Below are positions 1-10,891 of a stretch of 64,000 nt of DNA, in pieces (position 1 is the stretch's first letter; each line of letters opens with the position of its first letter). A program made the position numbers and the translations under genes. The notes beneath the pieces are model-generated. The model worked only from the letters and a program-made list of their open reading frames with translations. It ran no database searches and had not been told where the DNA came from. The stretch is from Mastigias papua. Taxonomy: Eukaryota > Cnidaria > Scyphozoa > Rhizostomeae > Mastigiidae. The DNA lies in contig OZ025267.1 in assembly GCA_964019165.1 (NCBI GenBank), positions 12,400,889 to 12,464,888 of the forward strand. Reading direction: 5' to 3'.

Positions 1-1285
1 CCTGGTCTCTAATCCATTCAGCTACTTCGTTATGGACTTTTTCATTTTCCCATATTCTCGACCAGAAATCTTCGATTTCAGTAAGTATATGTGGCTCAGT
101 TACATCAATCTGCTTCTTGCCAATTTCTCTATAGAACTGCTTCGCATTATCTTTAAGCAGTTTGTTTTGACGGAATTGCTTCCCTCTCTTTTCGTACCGC
201 CTTATCCTTTGTGTTTTGGCTGCAATTTTTTGCTTTATCTTTTCTATAATCGATGGTATATCTCCCTCACTCTTACACTTAAGTTGAGACTGCACTCGAG
301 TGATCTTTCTGTGAGATACCATGCTACCTTTCACTTTTTCGGTTAAAATTGACAGTTCCTTCCTTAAGCATTCTATATCCTTGCTAATCCTTTCCTTCCA
401 TTGGGGTTGCTTATGTTGTCGGCCTTTCTTTCTTTGTATCGTTACTCCAAGTTCTTCCGTTATTACTGATGCTGTAGCATATACCATCTGATTAAGCTCA
501 GTTATTGTGAGCGGTCCCATGGCCTGTGTTTTTAATTTGAGGATCGCAATATTTCCCTTGTGTATAAGATCTTTTGCTTTTCTATCTTTTCTAATTTTAG
601 GAAGTTGGATTCTATCAGATAGATGTTGATGCTTCAGTTCTTCCAATTTAATCATTATCTTTTCTGAAATTGCACTTACCTTTTCACTTGAAGCTGAATC
701 ATTGGCGTTGGTCTGATCTGAGGTTTCAATATCTGGCTGACTGATGACAGTTGTTTCATGCAGTATCTCACTCTCCTCTGTAGCATCATTGGTTGCACTA
801 CAGCTATTATCTACATTTTGTATTTCAATTTTCTCTCTTATATCATTTTGAATCTGTTGTAATGTGGTGTCTTCTAGTCTCTTATTCTTGACAATATCAC
901 GTCTTACATTAGCAAGCTTATTACCATCCATCGCTGGTCTAATTTCCGGGTGTTTCTCTCTCCATAATTTATATGTCTGCTCTGTATATGAGCCTTCTGC
1001 TGGCGAAAATTTTGCCTCATAAAATGCTGTCATGACTTGTATATATTCTTCCCTTGTCCATCTTTGTCTAATTGTTTTCTGTTTACTTCTGGACAGACTT
1101 TTTGTGTCTGGAGGGCCTTTTTAAGAGAAGGTCTCGGTAAGGTTACCTGCCAGATCATTGTTGGGTAAGGTTGTTCCAGTAATCGATTTTTCGACCCCAG
1201 CCTGGTTCCTCGTTGGGGGACGCGCTCCTTGTTCATCCGCGCGACGAGCGATGCGGCATGATAAACTATTCTTTAACTTATCCAT
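1..1285 (-). pseudogene. R4/Dong-like retrotransposon ORF, 5' part (copy 1, subfamily A), cut by window edge
   Basis: The minus strand has an open frame from an ATG at 1285 to the left window edge. The only break is an in-frame TAA at 1123-1121. The protein begins like the copy at 55141-58764: a short basic leader (RIARRA), then a Myb/SANT-like start (RQRWTREEYIQVM, around residue 75), then a long charged, coiled-coil-like region (KANVRRDIVKNKRL and later blocks). The reverse transcriptase core would lie left of position 1. I infer the 5' third of a non-LTR element whose relatives in this window carry a restriction-like endonuclease. Besides the stop, the first 55 codons are more diverged than the rest. 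A start downstream of the stop, at 1033, would still leave an open frame to the window edge, so activity cannot be ruled out. Confidence 0.8.
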
Positions 1286-1800
1286 TAAAGGTTTTACTAT
1301 TTTCCCATAGCTGAATGTTTTACATCAGAGTGACATTCTCCTAAACTGGTTGTCTTCCAGGACTTTCTGGTCCAGTTTACAAGGTCACTTGCCCATGACT
1401 GAGGTAATTCCCCTAAACGCCATAGCTATCAGGGGAAAACTAAGAAGCTTTCTGTTAGGGATCTTCACCCTTAACCTTTGGCTTGTACACCTAATCCACA
1501 AGGCAGTGGCTGTCTTATATCGTTAATGACTACATGCCGTTGTAGCCATCCACCCATCAGCACGATTTACACCTTGAGTTACGGATTTGTTTTCGGGGTT
1601 TACTCCCCTAGATCCGCTGTGTTTGGCTTGTCACAGGGCCACCTCTAGTAGGATGTGGCTCTTCACCACGCACAAACGGTCTTCACCATGGAGTGGCTCT
1701 ATATTGCGCTTCACAAGGTGCTGGGTTTGGGGAGACCAGTCTAGGACGCCACAAAAGGCCAACTAGAAAAGGGACTACTCCTCCAAGGACCCTTGACCCC
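1286..1800 (-). other. 5' untranslated region of R4/Dong-like copy 1
   Basis: This non-coding stretch lies between the ATG at 1285 and the (ATT)n tract at 1801. It ends exactly at the microsatellite, as expected for a full-length 5' end. A short patch near 1700-1725 (CTATATTGCGCTTCACAAGG) resembles 59046-59090 upstream of the related copy 3. No other gene is seen in it. Confidence 0.6.

Positions 1801-1831
<31 letters not shown>
1801..1831. repeat. (ATT)n microsatellite between two retrotransposons
   Basis: About ten ATT units. It lies at the 5' end of copy 1 and the 3' end of copy 2, both on the minus strand, which fits insertion into or priming from an ATT/TAA tract. Dong elements are known to target TAA repeats. 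Confidence 0.95.
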
Positions 1832-1894
1832 GGGTAATTTATTTTCTCACAGACAATAAGATGTTAACAGGTCTGGGTGAGTAAGGAGGAAACA

Positions 1895-1911
1895 ATCAGC
1901 AACAAGTTGAT
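1895..1911 (-). promoter_or_regulatory. 3' UTR stem-loop with UUGUU loop (copy 2)
   Basis: In the element's sense (minus) strand, AUCAAC and GCUGAU flank the loop UUGUU, giving five pairs and one mismatch. It lies about 30 nt after the stop codon. The same loop occurs in the other subfamily-B tails, and UAGUU in subfamily A. By analogy with LINEs whose reverse transcriptase binds a 3' hairpin, it may be a template-recognition structure. That is inference. Confidence 0.5.
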
Positions 1912-1940
1912 AAAGGACCCACCTTTTCATACTTTATGGC

Positions 1941-4900
1941 TTACATAGACAATGTCTTTCTTAAAATCCGTGCTGTTCCTAGGAGTGCTATCTTTTGTAT
2001 CACTTGCAACTGTACAGTAATTCCAATCTTTTCCATATAGCTATCAAATCTTTGCGATATGCATCCTAGTGCACCAATCACAACAGGAATAACTGTAACC
2101 TTCTTCATGTTCCACATCCTTCCAATTTCTTCCTGTAACTCTTCATACTTCTCAACTTTCTCTTGTTCTTTGTCTCTAATCCTACTATCACCGGGAATTG
2201 CAATATCAATTATCTTTACTTCTATTTTTACCTTATCAACTAGAATAATGTCTGGCCTTCTTGCTTGAATAATCCTATCGCACTGTATCATAAAATCCCA
2301 CAGCAGCTTAAAGTCTTGATTCTCTAACACTCCATCCGGCTTCTGTTCATACGACTTTGCAGCTCTGTCAAATCCACATTTCTCCGCTAACAGCCAATGA
2401 ATATATCGCGCTACGTTGTCGTGTCGTCTTTTGTATTCTCTTTGTGCTAGGTTTGCACATTCACTTACTAGATGGCTAATTGTTTCACCCTTATCACCAC
2501 ACATTCTACATAAAGGGGTATCACTTGTTTTGTCGATATGAAACTTAGTGTAATTAGTTCGCAGAGACTGTTCCTGTGCACTACATACTAATGCCTCTGT
2601 GCACCCTTTCAGGTCTCCGCTCCTTAACCATGACAAGCTTTTTTCCCAATGAATCCCATCTGTCTTCCTAGTGAATTCCCCATGCATTGGTTTTTCCTTC
2701 CATTGATTTTCCAATTGCCGTTTCGCCTTACTCTTATATTCTCTTGGAGCTATTGCCTCTTCGGTATTTACTGTCCCAAGATCTCTTACAATTGACACGA
2801 TAGGACCTCTGACGTGCTTAATGTACCAAGCCAAATTGTTTATCTCAGTTTTAACACAAGTCTCACAACTAATCAATCCCCGACCACCATTTTTCCTTCC
2901 AACATAAAGTCTTGCAGCATCACCTCTTGGATGAAGTTCCTTATTCATTGTCATGAGTTTCCTAGTTCTTCTGTGCATGGATTCTAATTCGGCTTTCTTC
3001 CACATTATGATTCCTGCCCCATAGCGCACTAAGGAGACCGCCCAAGTATTTATTGCCTTGATCTTATTTCTTCCATTAAGTTTTGATTGCATTATCAGTC
3101 TCACCCTTCTGAAATATTCTTTTTGAAATGTAGTCTTCATTTCTTCCTCCTTCAATCTATCTAGTTCCAATATACCCAAATACTTATATTCCTCATCATT
3201 AACTTCCTTGATCTTTTCACCATTGACAAGTTCAATTCCTGCAGTTTTCGATAATTTTCCACGTTTCAAGTGTACCAAACCACACTTTTTAATTCCAAAT
3301 TGCATGCCTATGTCTTGGCTAATAAGGTTAACAGTAGATGCTAGGCTGTCAATTTCATTTTCGTTTTTTCCAAACAACTTTAAGTCATCCATGAAGAACA
3401 AATGGTTGATTTTAATACCATCCAAAGTATATCCCATTTTGACTTTTCTGAGGATTTCAGTAAGGGGAATCATACAAATGACAAACAGTAATGGTGACAA
3501 ACTGTCCCCTTGAAATATACCTCTCCGTATGTTTACAGTTCCTAAAATTTCACCACAAGACGTCAGTTGTACCATCCATTTGCTCATTGATCTTTTCAGA
3601 AAGTTAGTAACACTGTCTGATACTCCATATAGCCTCATACATTCTAATATCCAACTGTGAGGAACCATGTCGTAGGCTTTCTTGTAGTCAACCCACGCCA
3701 TGGTAAGGTTCTTATGCCTCTTTTTACAATCTGCAAGTATCGTTTTATCCACCAGTAGTTGATCTTTTGTACCCCTACTATTCCTCTTGCAGCCTTTTTG
3801 TTCTTCTGGTAGCACCTCATTCTCATCCAGACACTTGTAGACAGAATCAGAAATGATCCCTGTCATCAGTTTCCACATCACTGGCAAACAGGATATGGGC
3901 CTATAATTGTCAACTGCATTTCCTTTCCTTGGGTCTTTTTGGCACAATACAGTTTTTCCAGTGGTCATCCATGCTGGTATTTCTGTCTGGTTATGTAACA
4001 AGTCATTTAACTGAGATGCAATTCTCTCATGTAGTGACGTTAGCTTATTAAGCCAAAAGCCCTGGACTCCATCAGGGCCAGGTGCTCTCCAGTTGGGGAT
4101 CTTCTTGATTTGCTGCTTTACCATGCTAGTTGTAATTTCCATGTCATTTTGTACCACACTACGTTTGTTATTTCTAAGCTCTTCTAACCATTTTGCAGCA
4201 TTATTATGTTGGATTTTGTTGTCCCATATTTCCGACCAAAATTTTTTGCTTTCATCTGCACTTGGTTTTGAAATTTCTCTTTTGTTGTCACATTGAAGTT
4301 TTTGATAAACATTCGCTTGATCATATTGGAACATTCTATCAATCTGATATTGTTGCGTTCTTTGCTCATACCTACGTAATTTGAATGCCTTGGCTTGCAA
4401 TCTCTGTTTCAACTCTTCGATCACCAAAGTAATACCTTTTTTCGTGACGTTGTATTTCCTAGAAATTTCATTATATTTGCTATTCTTTATTGATTCTCCT
4501 CTCTTTTTACGTTCAAGGATATTGATATCTTTACGGAGTTTGCTTATAGATTCTATTATTCTTCTTTTCCACCAAGGCTCTTTCATCCTATATGCTTTGT
4601 TCCGTTCCCCAAAGCCAAATTCTCTTGCAACATACACCTCAGTAGCATGTATCAATTTGTTTGTATCAGTTATGTTATCCGTTCGAATGTCAGCTAGCAC
4701 ATTATCTATCTCATTAACAAGCTCATTCAAGGCTCTCCTATCTACTTTTTTAAGATTTACCGGCGTATTCAGGTTCCCTTCATTCATTATATTAATAATT
4801 TCCCCTATCACTTTTGAGTTTACTTCATTCCTACCATGATTTTCTAGGATAGTAGCCACAGGCTCTCTTTCAAGCACCGTCTCTGTTAATTCAACTATAT

Positions 4901-5165
4901 TGCCCTCCTCTACCACGTGACTAGCTTCTGTTATCATTTCCTCCTGTGTTGAAAGTCTTTGCTTTATATCATCCAATTCAACCTGAGTTAGCCAACCATT
5001 CTTTCTAATTATGCGAGCTTGATCACATAGTTGCTGTTCAGTCACTTTTAAGGTTTGTCTCTCATTCCAAATATTGTGCATTCTACGTCTATAGCCTCTC
5101 ACTGGTTTTCCTTCTTCATCTACAGGCTTGCTCAAAAAATAACACTCCATTACTGCTACATTCAT
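1941..5165 (-). CDS. Non-LTR retrotransposon polyprotein: reverse transcriptase plus restriction-like endonuclease
   Basis: A 1,074-residue single ORF that copies the element RNA into DNA at a chromosomal nick. Domains in order: Myb/SANT-like N-terminal region, a long basic coiled-coil stretch, reverse transcriptase with the catalytic box FFMDDLKLF near residue 590, a CCHC knuckle (CRMCG...H....C) at about 886, and a restriction-like endonuclease core (RRPDI, then IDIAIPGD, then KYEEL) at about 973-1025. A single endonuclease-bearing ORF with MDDLKL is typical of the R4/Dong group. The frame continues upstream to an ATG at 5309, interrupted by one TAG at 5222-5220, where copy 4 has a sense codon. 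The listed start at 5165 therefore probably lacks 48 codons, including part of the Myb-like motif. No other break was seen, so the enzyme domains look intact. Confidence 0.9.
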   Translation of the reverse strand: MNVAVMECYFLSKPVDEEGKPVRGYRRRMHNIWNERQTLKVTEQQLCDQARIIRKNGWLTQVELDDIKQRLSTQEEMITEASHVVEEGNIVELTETVLEREPVATILENHGRNEVNSKVIGEIINIMNEGNLNTPVNLKKVDRRALNELVNEIDNVLADIRTDNITDTNKLIHATEVYVAREFGFGERNKAYRMKEPWWKRRIIESISKLRKDINILERKKRGESIKNSKYNEISRKYNVTKKGITLVIEELKQRLQAKAFKLRRYEQRTQQYQIDRMFQYDQANVYQKLQCDNKREISKPSADESKKFWSEIWDNKIQHNNAAKWLEELRNNKRSVVQNDMEITTSMVKQQIKKIPNWRAPGPDGVQGFWLNKLTSLHERIASQLNDLLHNQTEIPAWMTTGKTVLCQKDPRKGNAVDNYRPISCLPVMWKLMTGIISDSVYKCLDENEVLPEEQKGCKRNSRGTKDQLLVDKTILADCKKRHKNLTMAWVDYKKAYDMVPHSWILECMRLYGVSDSVTNFLKRSMSKWMVQLTSCGEILGTVNIRRGIFQGDSLSPLLFVICMIPLTEILRKVKMGYTLDGIKINHLFFMDDLKLFGKNENEIDSLASTVNLISQDIGMQFGIKKCGLVHLKRGKLSKTAGIELVNGEKIKEVNDEEYKYLGILELDRLKEEEMKTTFQKEYFRRVRLIMQSKLNGRNKIKAINTWAVSLVRYGAGIIMWKKAELESMHRRTRKLMTMNKELHPRGDAARLYVGRKNGGRGLISCETCVKTEINNLAWYIKHVRGPIVSIVRDLGTVNTEEAIAPREYKSKAKRQLENQWKEKPMHGEFTRKTDGIHWEKSLSWLRSGDLKGCTEALVCSAQEQSLRTNYTKFHIDKTSDTPLCRMCGDKGETISHLVSECANLAQREYKRRHDNVARYIHWLLAEKCGFDRAAKSYEQKPDGVLENQDFKLLWDFMIQCDRIIQARRPDIILVDKVKIEVKIIDIAIPGDSRIRDKEQEKVEKYEELQEEIGRMWNMKKVTVIPVVIGALGCISQRFDSYMEKIGITVQLQVIQKIALLGTARILRKTLSM

Positions 5166-5309
5166 ACTTTTCGACCATCCAGTTCTGGGAGTAGTAGGAT
5201 AACGACCGGGCCCACGCTGCTATTCCATGGGACAACTGCCGAGCGAGAGACCTTCACAATTTGTTCCAGTCTCATTTACGCTATTGTCTAAATCATTACT
5301 TTGATTCAT

Positions 5310-5594
5310 CACACTCATAAGAGGATGTTCTTTGTAGCAAGTTCCCAGCTGGTATTTTTAGTTGTGACACCATCACTAGGAGGGTGGCCACCCAAGGCTA
5401 AAGAGTCCCCCCTACCCGTGAGACAGACTAACCCCCGCCGGATGCCAACCCGGTATTTCATGGTCTCGGGGAGAGCCAACAGGTGCTACACCTTACTCAA
5501 GGGTGACCTGGAGGTAATTGTGGCAAAGGGTAACCTCATTATCCCACGTCGCAACTCCACAACCGGATGCAGTTTAATGTCATACCCAGGACAT
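5310..5594 (-). other. Conserved 5' UTR of R4/Dong-like copy 2
   Basis: About 285 bp, closely matching 62643-62928 upstream of copy 4. The shared region contains the blocks TGACACCATCA, GAGACAGA, AGGGTGACCTGGAGG and CTCCACAACCGGATGCAG. Such conservation outside the ORF suggests a promoter or RNA structure, but I cannot say which. Confidence 0.65.
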
Positions 5595-5609
5595 ATTGTT
5601 ATTATTATT
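5595..5609. repeat. Short (ATT)n tract at 5' end of copy 2
   Basis: Four ATT-like units, the first interrupted by a G. It marks the insertion boundary of copy 2. Confidence 0.8.
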
Positions 5610-5725
5610 TGTCCATCATGTCCATCACAGATAAAGTTTGCTGGAATGTTCTAATGTGTTATGCTTTGAGAGCGGGTGACAACAAGTCACCAAGGGTCTC
5701 AAAGTTCCTTTCTTCTGATATCTAA
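5610..5725 (-). mobile_element. 3' tail remnant of another subfamily-B R4/Dong-like element
   Basis: This segment contains a strong hairpin at 5664-5704. The outer 8 bp stem is CTTTGAGA/TCTCAAAG, the inner stem GGTGAC/GTCACC, and the loop AACAA (UUGUU on the sense strand). The architecture equals that at the 3' end of copy 4 (59228-59262). Only the last hundred bases of the element remain before the satellite begins. It is either a strongly 5'-truncated insertion or a deletion remnant. Confidence 0.55.
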
Positions 5726-5734
5726 ATAGATAAA

Positions 5735-8700
5735 ACTTTTCGCAATATAGAATATAGTGCAAGCTACTACTAATCTCAGCTGGAAACTATTACGAAATGT
5801 TTAGTATTAGTGCATGTTAATACTTACAGGTCATTAAGTCCATGAGTGTCCCCCACACTCACTGAATTAAGAGCGTATCGCAGTATATGCATATACTGTG
5901 ATTGCTTACAATAGGCCTAAACAGTGCATGTATGCAGACTCCTAGAAACAACGGCTAGATTGATGTATAATTGGCAAACTGCATTAAAAGTGTTACATTC
6001 TTATTAAATATGCAGTTAGATTATGGTTTGACATCATAACACACGTGGTTATCCTAATATCAGGTGTTTGCACAGCATAGTCATGTTTGCAAGTTGCAAT
6101 GCGTCTTTAGCTGTACATAGTGTAATAGTGCAAGCTACTTCTAATCTCAGTTGGAAACTATTACTAAACGGTTGCTATCAGTGCATCTCAATACTTACAG
6201 GTCATTACGTCCATGAGTTTCCGCCACATCCACTGACTTAAGAGCGTATGGCAGTATATGCATATACTGTCAATGCTTACAATGGGCCTAAATAACGCAT
6301 GTATGCAGAAACTTAGAGAACAAGATTGGATTGATGTGTAATTAGCAAACTGCATTATCAGTGTTACATTCATATTAGATATGCGCTTAGATTATGCTTT
6401 GAAATCATAACTCATGTGTTTATCCTAATCTCAGGTGTATGCACAGCATTGTCATGTTTGTAAGTTGCAATGCGTCTTTAGCTGTACATAGTGTAATAGT
6501 GCAAGCTACTGCTAATCTCACATGGATACTATTACTAAACGGTTGGTATCAGTGCATCTTAATACTATACGGTCTGTAAGTCCATGAGTTTCCCCACATC
6601 CACTGAAGTAAGACCGTATTGCAGTAAGTACATATAGTGTCATTGCTTAAAATGGGCCTAAATAACGCATGTATGCAGACACTTAGAAAACAAGACTGGA
6701 TTGATGTATAATGAGCAAAGTGCATTACCATTGATACATTCATAGTAGATATGCGTTTAGATTATGGTTTGACATCACAACACACGTGGTTATCCTAATA
6801 TCAGGTATTTGCACAGCATAGTCATGTTTGCAGGTTGCAATGCGTCTTTAGCTGTACATATTGTAATAGTGCAAGCTACTGCTAATCTCAGTTGTAAACT
6901 ATTACTACACGGTTGGTATCAGTGCATCTTAATACTTAAAGGTCATTAAATCCATGAGTGTCTGCCACACTCATTGAATTAAGAGCGTATTGCAGAATAT
7001 GCATAAACTGTGATTGCTTACAATAGGCCTACACAACGTATGTATTCAGAAACTTAGACACCAAGACTGGAGTTATATGTAATGGTCAAACTGCATTATC
7101 AGTGTTATATTCATAGTAAATATGCGCTTAGATTATGCTTTGACATCATAACACATGTGTTTATCGCAATATCAGGTGTTTGCAAGTCATTGTCATGTTT
7201 GCAAGCTGCAATGCGTCGGTAGCTGTACATAGTGTAATAGTGCACGGTACTGCTAATCTCAGTTGGAAACTATTACTAAACGGTTTTGTATCAGTGCATC
7301 TTAATACTGTAAGGACCTTAAGTCCATCAGTTTCCCTCACATCCACTGAAGTAAGACCGTATTGCAGTATGTACATATACTGTCATTGCTTAACATGGGC
7401 CAAAATAACGCATGTATTCAGAAACTTAGAAAACAAGACGGGATTGATGTATAATTGGCAAACTGCATTATCAGTGATATATTCATGGTAGATATGCGTT
7501 TAGATTATGGTTTGACATCATAACACATGTGGTTATCCTAATATCAGGTGTTTGCACAGCATAGTCATGTTTGCAAGTTGCAGTGCGTCTATAGATGTAC
7601 TTAGTGTAATAGTACAAGCAACTTCTAATCTCAGTTGGAAACCATTACTACACTGTTGCCATCAGTGCACCTTAACCCTTAAAGCTCATTAAGTCCATGA
7701 GTTTCTCACACATCCACTCAATTACCAGCATAACGCAGTATATGCATAAAGTGTCATTGCTTACAATGGGCCTACATATCCCATATATGCAGAAGCGTAG
7801 ACAACAAAGCGGGATTGATGTATAATGAGCAAACTGTATTATCAGTGATACAGTCTTAGTAGATATGCGTTTAGATTATGCTTTGACATTATAACACATG
7901 TATTTTTCTCAATATCAGGTGTTTGCACACCATAGTCATGTTTGTAAGTTGCAATGCGTCTTTAGCTTTACATATTGTAATAGTGCAAGCTACTGCTAAT
8001 CTCAGTTGGATACTATTACTAACCGGTTACTATCAGTGCAACTTAAAACTTAGAGCTCAATTAGTCCATGAGTGTCCCCAACATCCACTCAATTATCAGC
8101 ATATCGCAGTTTATGCATTTAGGCCCATTGCTTACAAGGCTTACAATGGGCCTAAATAAAGCATCTATGCAGAAACTTAGAGAACAAGACGGGATTGATC
8201 TATAATGAGAAAACTACATTATCGTTGATACATTCATAGTGGATATGCCGTTAGATTATGCTTTGACATCAAGTTGCAATGCGTCTTTAGCTATACATAG
8301 TCTAATAGTGACAGCTACTGCTAATCTCAGTTGTAAACTATTACTAAACGGTTGGTATCAGTGCAAATTAACCCTTACAGGTCATTATGTCCATGAGTGT
8401 CCCACACATCCACTCAATTACCAGCATATCGCAGTATATGCATATACTGTCATTGCTTAAATTGAGCCTAAATAACGCTTGTATGCAGAAACTTAGATAA
8501 CAATACAGGATTGATGTATAATGGGCAAACTGCATTATCAGTCATACATTCATAGTAGATATGCGGTTAGATTATGGTTTGACATCATAACACATGTGGC
8601 TATCCTAATATCAGGTGTTTGCACAGCATAGTCATGTTTGCAAGTTGCAGTGCGTCTTTAGATGTACATAGTGTAATAGTGCAAGCTACTTCTAATCTCA

Positions 8701-9552
8701 GTTGGAAACTATTAGCAAACGGTTGGTATCAGTGCATCTCAATACTTACAGGTCATTAAGTCCATGAGTTTCCCCCACATCCACTGACTTAAGAGCGTAT
8801 GGCAGTATATGCACATACTGTCATTGCTTACAATGGGCCTAAATAACGCATGTATGCAGACTCTTAGAACACAAGACTGGATTGATGTTAATGGGCATAC
8901 TGCATTTTCAGTGATAAATTCATAGTAGATATGCGCTTAGATTATGCTTTGAAATCATAACTTATGTGGTTATCCTAATATCAGGTGTTTGCACAGCATT
9001 GTCATGTTTGTAAGTTGCAATGCGTCTTTAGCGTTACATAGTGTAATAGTGCAAGCTACTGCTAATCTCAGTTTTAAACTATTACTAAATGTTTGGTATC
9101 AGTGCATCTTAATACTTTAAGGTCTGTAAGTCCATGAGTTTCCCCTTCATCCACGGTAGTAAGACCGTATTGCAATATATACATATACTGTCATTGCTTA
9201 CAATAGGCCTAAACAACGCAGGTATTCAGAAGCTTAGAAAGCAAGACGGGATTGATGTATATTTGGCAAACTGCATTATAAGTGTTACATTCATACTAAA
9301 TATGCGTTTAGATTATGCTTTGACATCATAACTCATTTCTTTATCTCAATATCAGGTGTTTACACAGCATAGTCATGTTTGTAAGATGCAATGCGTCTTT
9401 AGCTGTACATATTGTAATAGTGCAGAGTACTGCTAATCTCAGTTGGAAACTATTACTAAACGGTTGATATCAGTGCATCTTAATACTTTAAGGACCTTAA
9501 GTCCATGAGTTTCCCTCACATTCACTGAAGTAAGACCGTATTGCAGTATGTA
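5735..9552 (+). repeat. Satellite array 1, monomer about 370 bp
   Basis: About ten diverged copies in one orientation. The recurring anchor GTGCAAGCTACTGCTAATCT or a close variant appears near 5757, 6128, 6499, 6869, 7240, 7610, 7983, 8309, 8679, 9050 and 9421, giving a period of about 370 bp, with one short copy near 8000-8310. Short ORFs here are by-products of the repeat. Several monomers hold a perfect 18 bp palindrome (CAGTATATGCATATACTG), for example at 5881, 6252 and 8432. Confidence 0.95.
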
Positions 9553-9558
9553 CATATA
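9553..9558. repeat. Left 6 bp target-site duplication (CATATA) of the Polinton
   Basis: CATATA directly precedes the terminal inverted repeat and recurs at 21756-21761. Joining the two flanks across one copy gives the uninterrupted satellite text around CAGTATGTACATATACT, as seen in other monomers. Six bases is the usual Polinton duplication length. Confidence 0.9.
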
Positions 9559-9727
9559 ATATATAATATAATGTGATATAACTGGTGCAAAAATATGGAA
9601 AAGTGGGGTAGAGAGGGGTATTGGAGTAGTTGATGGTTTTAAGGGAGTTGATTATTTTAAGGGAGTTGATGATGTAAGTATATAATGGGGATTTATAATG
9701 TGTATAAATAGAATGGTATAATAGATT
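9559..9727 (+). repeat. Left terminal inverted repeat of the Polinton (169 bp)
   Basis: It begins ATATATAATATAATGTGATA and pairs base for base with the reverse complement of 21587-21755. By eye there are only three mismatches and no indels. It contains two near-identical TTTTAAGGGAGTTGAT motifs. Confidence 0.95.
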
Positions 9728-10361
9728 GGTATAATAGAATGATTTTAATAGAATGGTATAATAGAATTGTATAATTGAATTGTATAGTGGATTGTGGTAA
9801 TTGAATGATAGGTGTAAATTGAATGATTATGAGAGTGTGATATTATAAAATGGAATTTTATAATGGAGATGAGAGAATGGAATTATAAAAATGGAATTTT
9901 ATAATGGAGATGAGAGAATGGAATTATAAAATGAAATTTAAAAAATGAAGATGAGAGAATGGAATTATAAAATAATAAGATTGAATGGTTGTAAAAGGAG
10001 TGGTATAAATAAAATAGAATAAAATGTTGGATTTATGTATTGGAATAGATTTTGAAAATTGTTAAAAATACAATGGAAAATAAAGATAGAAATTTTTAAT
10101 AAAAATTCTCCTTGGGTAAATTCGTCCCGACTTCAATAATGGAACATAATTTATGGGGTTTAATCCCGACTCTATGATGGATCATAATTTATGGGACCAT
10201 TAAATGGGCGGATGTGAAATATTAGAGCACAAGTGGTCATTGAAAACGGCGTGAGACGCTGTTCAATGGTACACTTTACTAGAGCATATTTCCATTTACT
10301 TGTTAAAATATAATTATGCATCTTAGATACCATTACATTTATGGCTGCAGACAATTACGAA

Positions 10362-10494
10362 GGCTTAAGGCATGGTTTAACGAAGTTAAAAACCGTTAGG
10401 TTTTTGACAAAGTTAAACCTTGACTTAAGCCGGAGTTAGAAAAAAAGCTGAGATCCCGAAGAGCTTTTAGCGTCAAGCTAAAAGCTTTCTCAGC
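10362..10494. repeat. Two consecutive long imperfect palindromes
   Basis: First hairpin: GGCTTAAG plus TGGTTTAAC at 10362-10381 pair with GTTAAACC and CTTAAGCC at 10412-10431, with an inner AAAAACC/GGTTTTT pair. Second hairpin: GCTGAG (10447) pairs with CTCAGC (10489) around a perfect 10 bp stem, AGCTTTTAGC/GCTAAAAGCT (10462-10486). It could be a nested MITE or a structural or regulatory site. Confidence 0.6.
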
Positions 10495-10580
10495 AAACCG
10501 TCACTGGTTTTAATAAACTAGGCATTTTTCTATAGCATTATTTATTGGTAAATTATTTTATGGGCTTAGTAAATAACATT

Positions 10581-10693
10581 ACTAAATGGCATTACTAAAT
10601 GGCATTACTAAATGGCCTTACTAAATGGCCTTACTAAATGGCCTTACTAAATGGCCTTACTAAATGGCCTTACTAAATGGCCTTACTAAATGG
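10581..10693 (+). repeat. 13 bp tandem repeat (ACTAAATGGCCTT)n
   Basis: Eight full copies plus a partial one. The first two have CATT in place of CCTT. It lies in the left arm upstream of the first gene. Confidence 0.95.
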
Positions 10694-10891
10694 TGGCAAA
10701 ATTTATTTGAAGCTCAAATAACCTATATTTATGGCGTTATAGCTTAATCACAAAGACTGGTTTCATCATTTTGCACCATTTTCGTGCTGTTTTATTTTGC
10801 TTGTGATTTATGGATGGTTGGATGGATGGTAACATTATTGGGGTGTGATGTGTTATGTATATAAATATAAAAATATAATTATATATAATAG

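Larger units (their letters stand above)
1832..5594 (-). mobile_element. R4/Dong-like non-LTR retrotransposon, full length (copy 2, subfamily B)
   Basis: The element is bounded by (ATT)n on both sides. In sense order it has a conserved 5' UTR (5594-5310), one long ORF, and a short 3' UTR with a stem-loop at 1895-1911. The 5' UTR matches that of copy 4 (62643-62928) over almost its whole length, including the terminal block ending CATACCCAGGACAT. That makes these two copies of one subfamily with shared complete 5' ends. Confidence 0.8.
9728..10891 (+). other. Non-coding left arm of the Polinton
   Basis: AT-rich DNA with no supported gene. From 9728 to 10020 it is a degenerate repeat of GGTATAATAGAAT and GGAATTATAAAATGGA-type words. 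It then holds a palindromic block (10362-10494) and a 13 bp tandem repeat (10581-10693). The last bases run into the start of the ankyrin-like gene. Confidence 0.7.

Noticed and set aside
3208..4839. Plus-strand ORFs opposite the retrotransposon polyprotein (also at 57749-58498 and 61993-62379)
   Set aside because: They are antisense shadows of the minus-strand coding frames, with no domain of their own.
7161..9331. Short ORFs of 60-100 codons within satellite 1 (and similar ones in satellite 2)
   Set aside because: They recur with the repeat period, have no domain and change frame between monomers. They are by-products of the satellite.
5735..9552. Regular repeats considered as a CRISPR array
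   Set aside because: Monomers are about 370 bp with no unique spacers, and the genome is eukaryotic.
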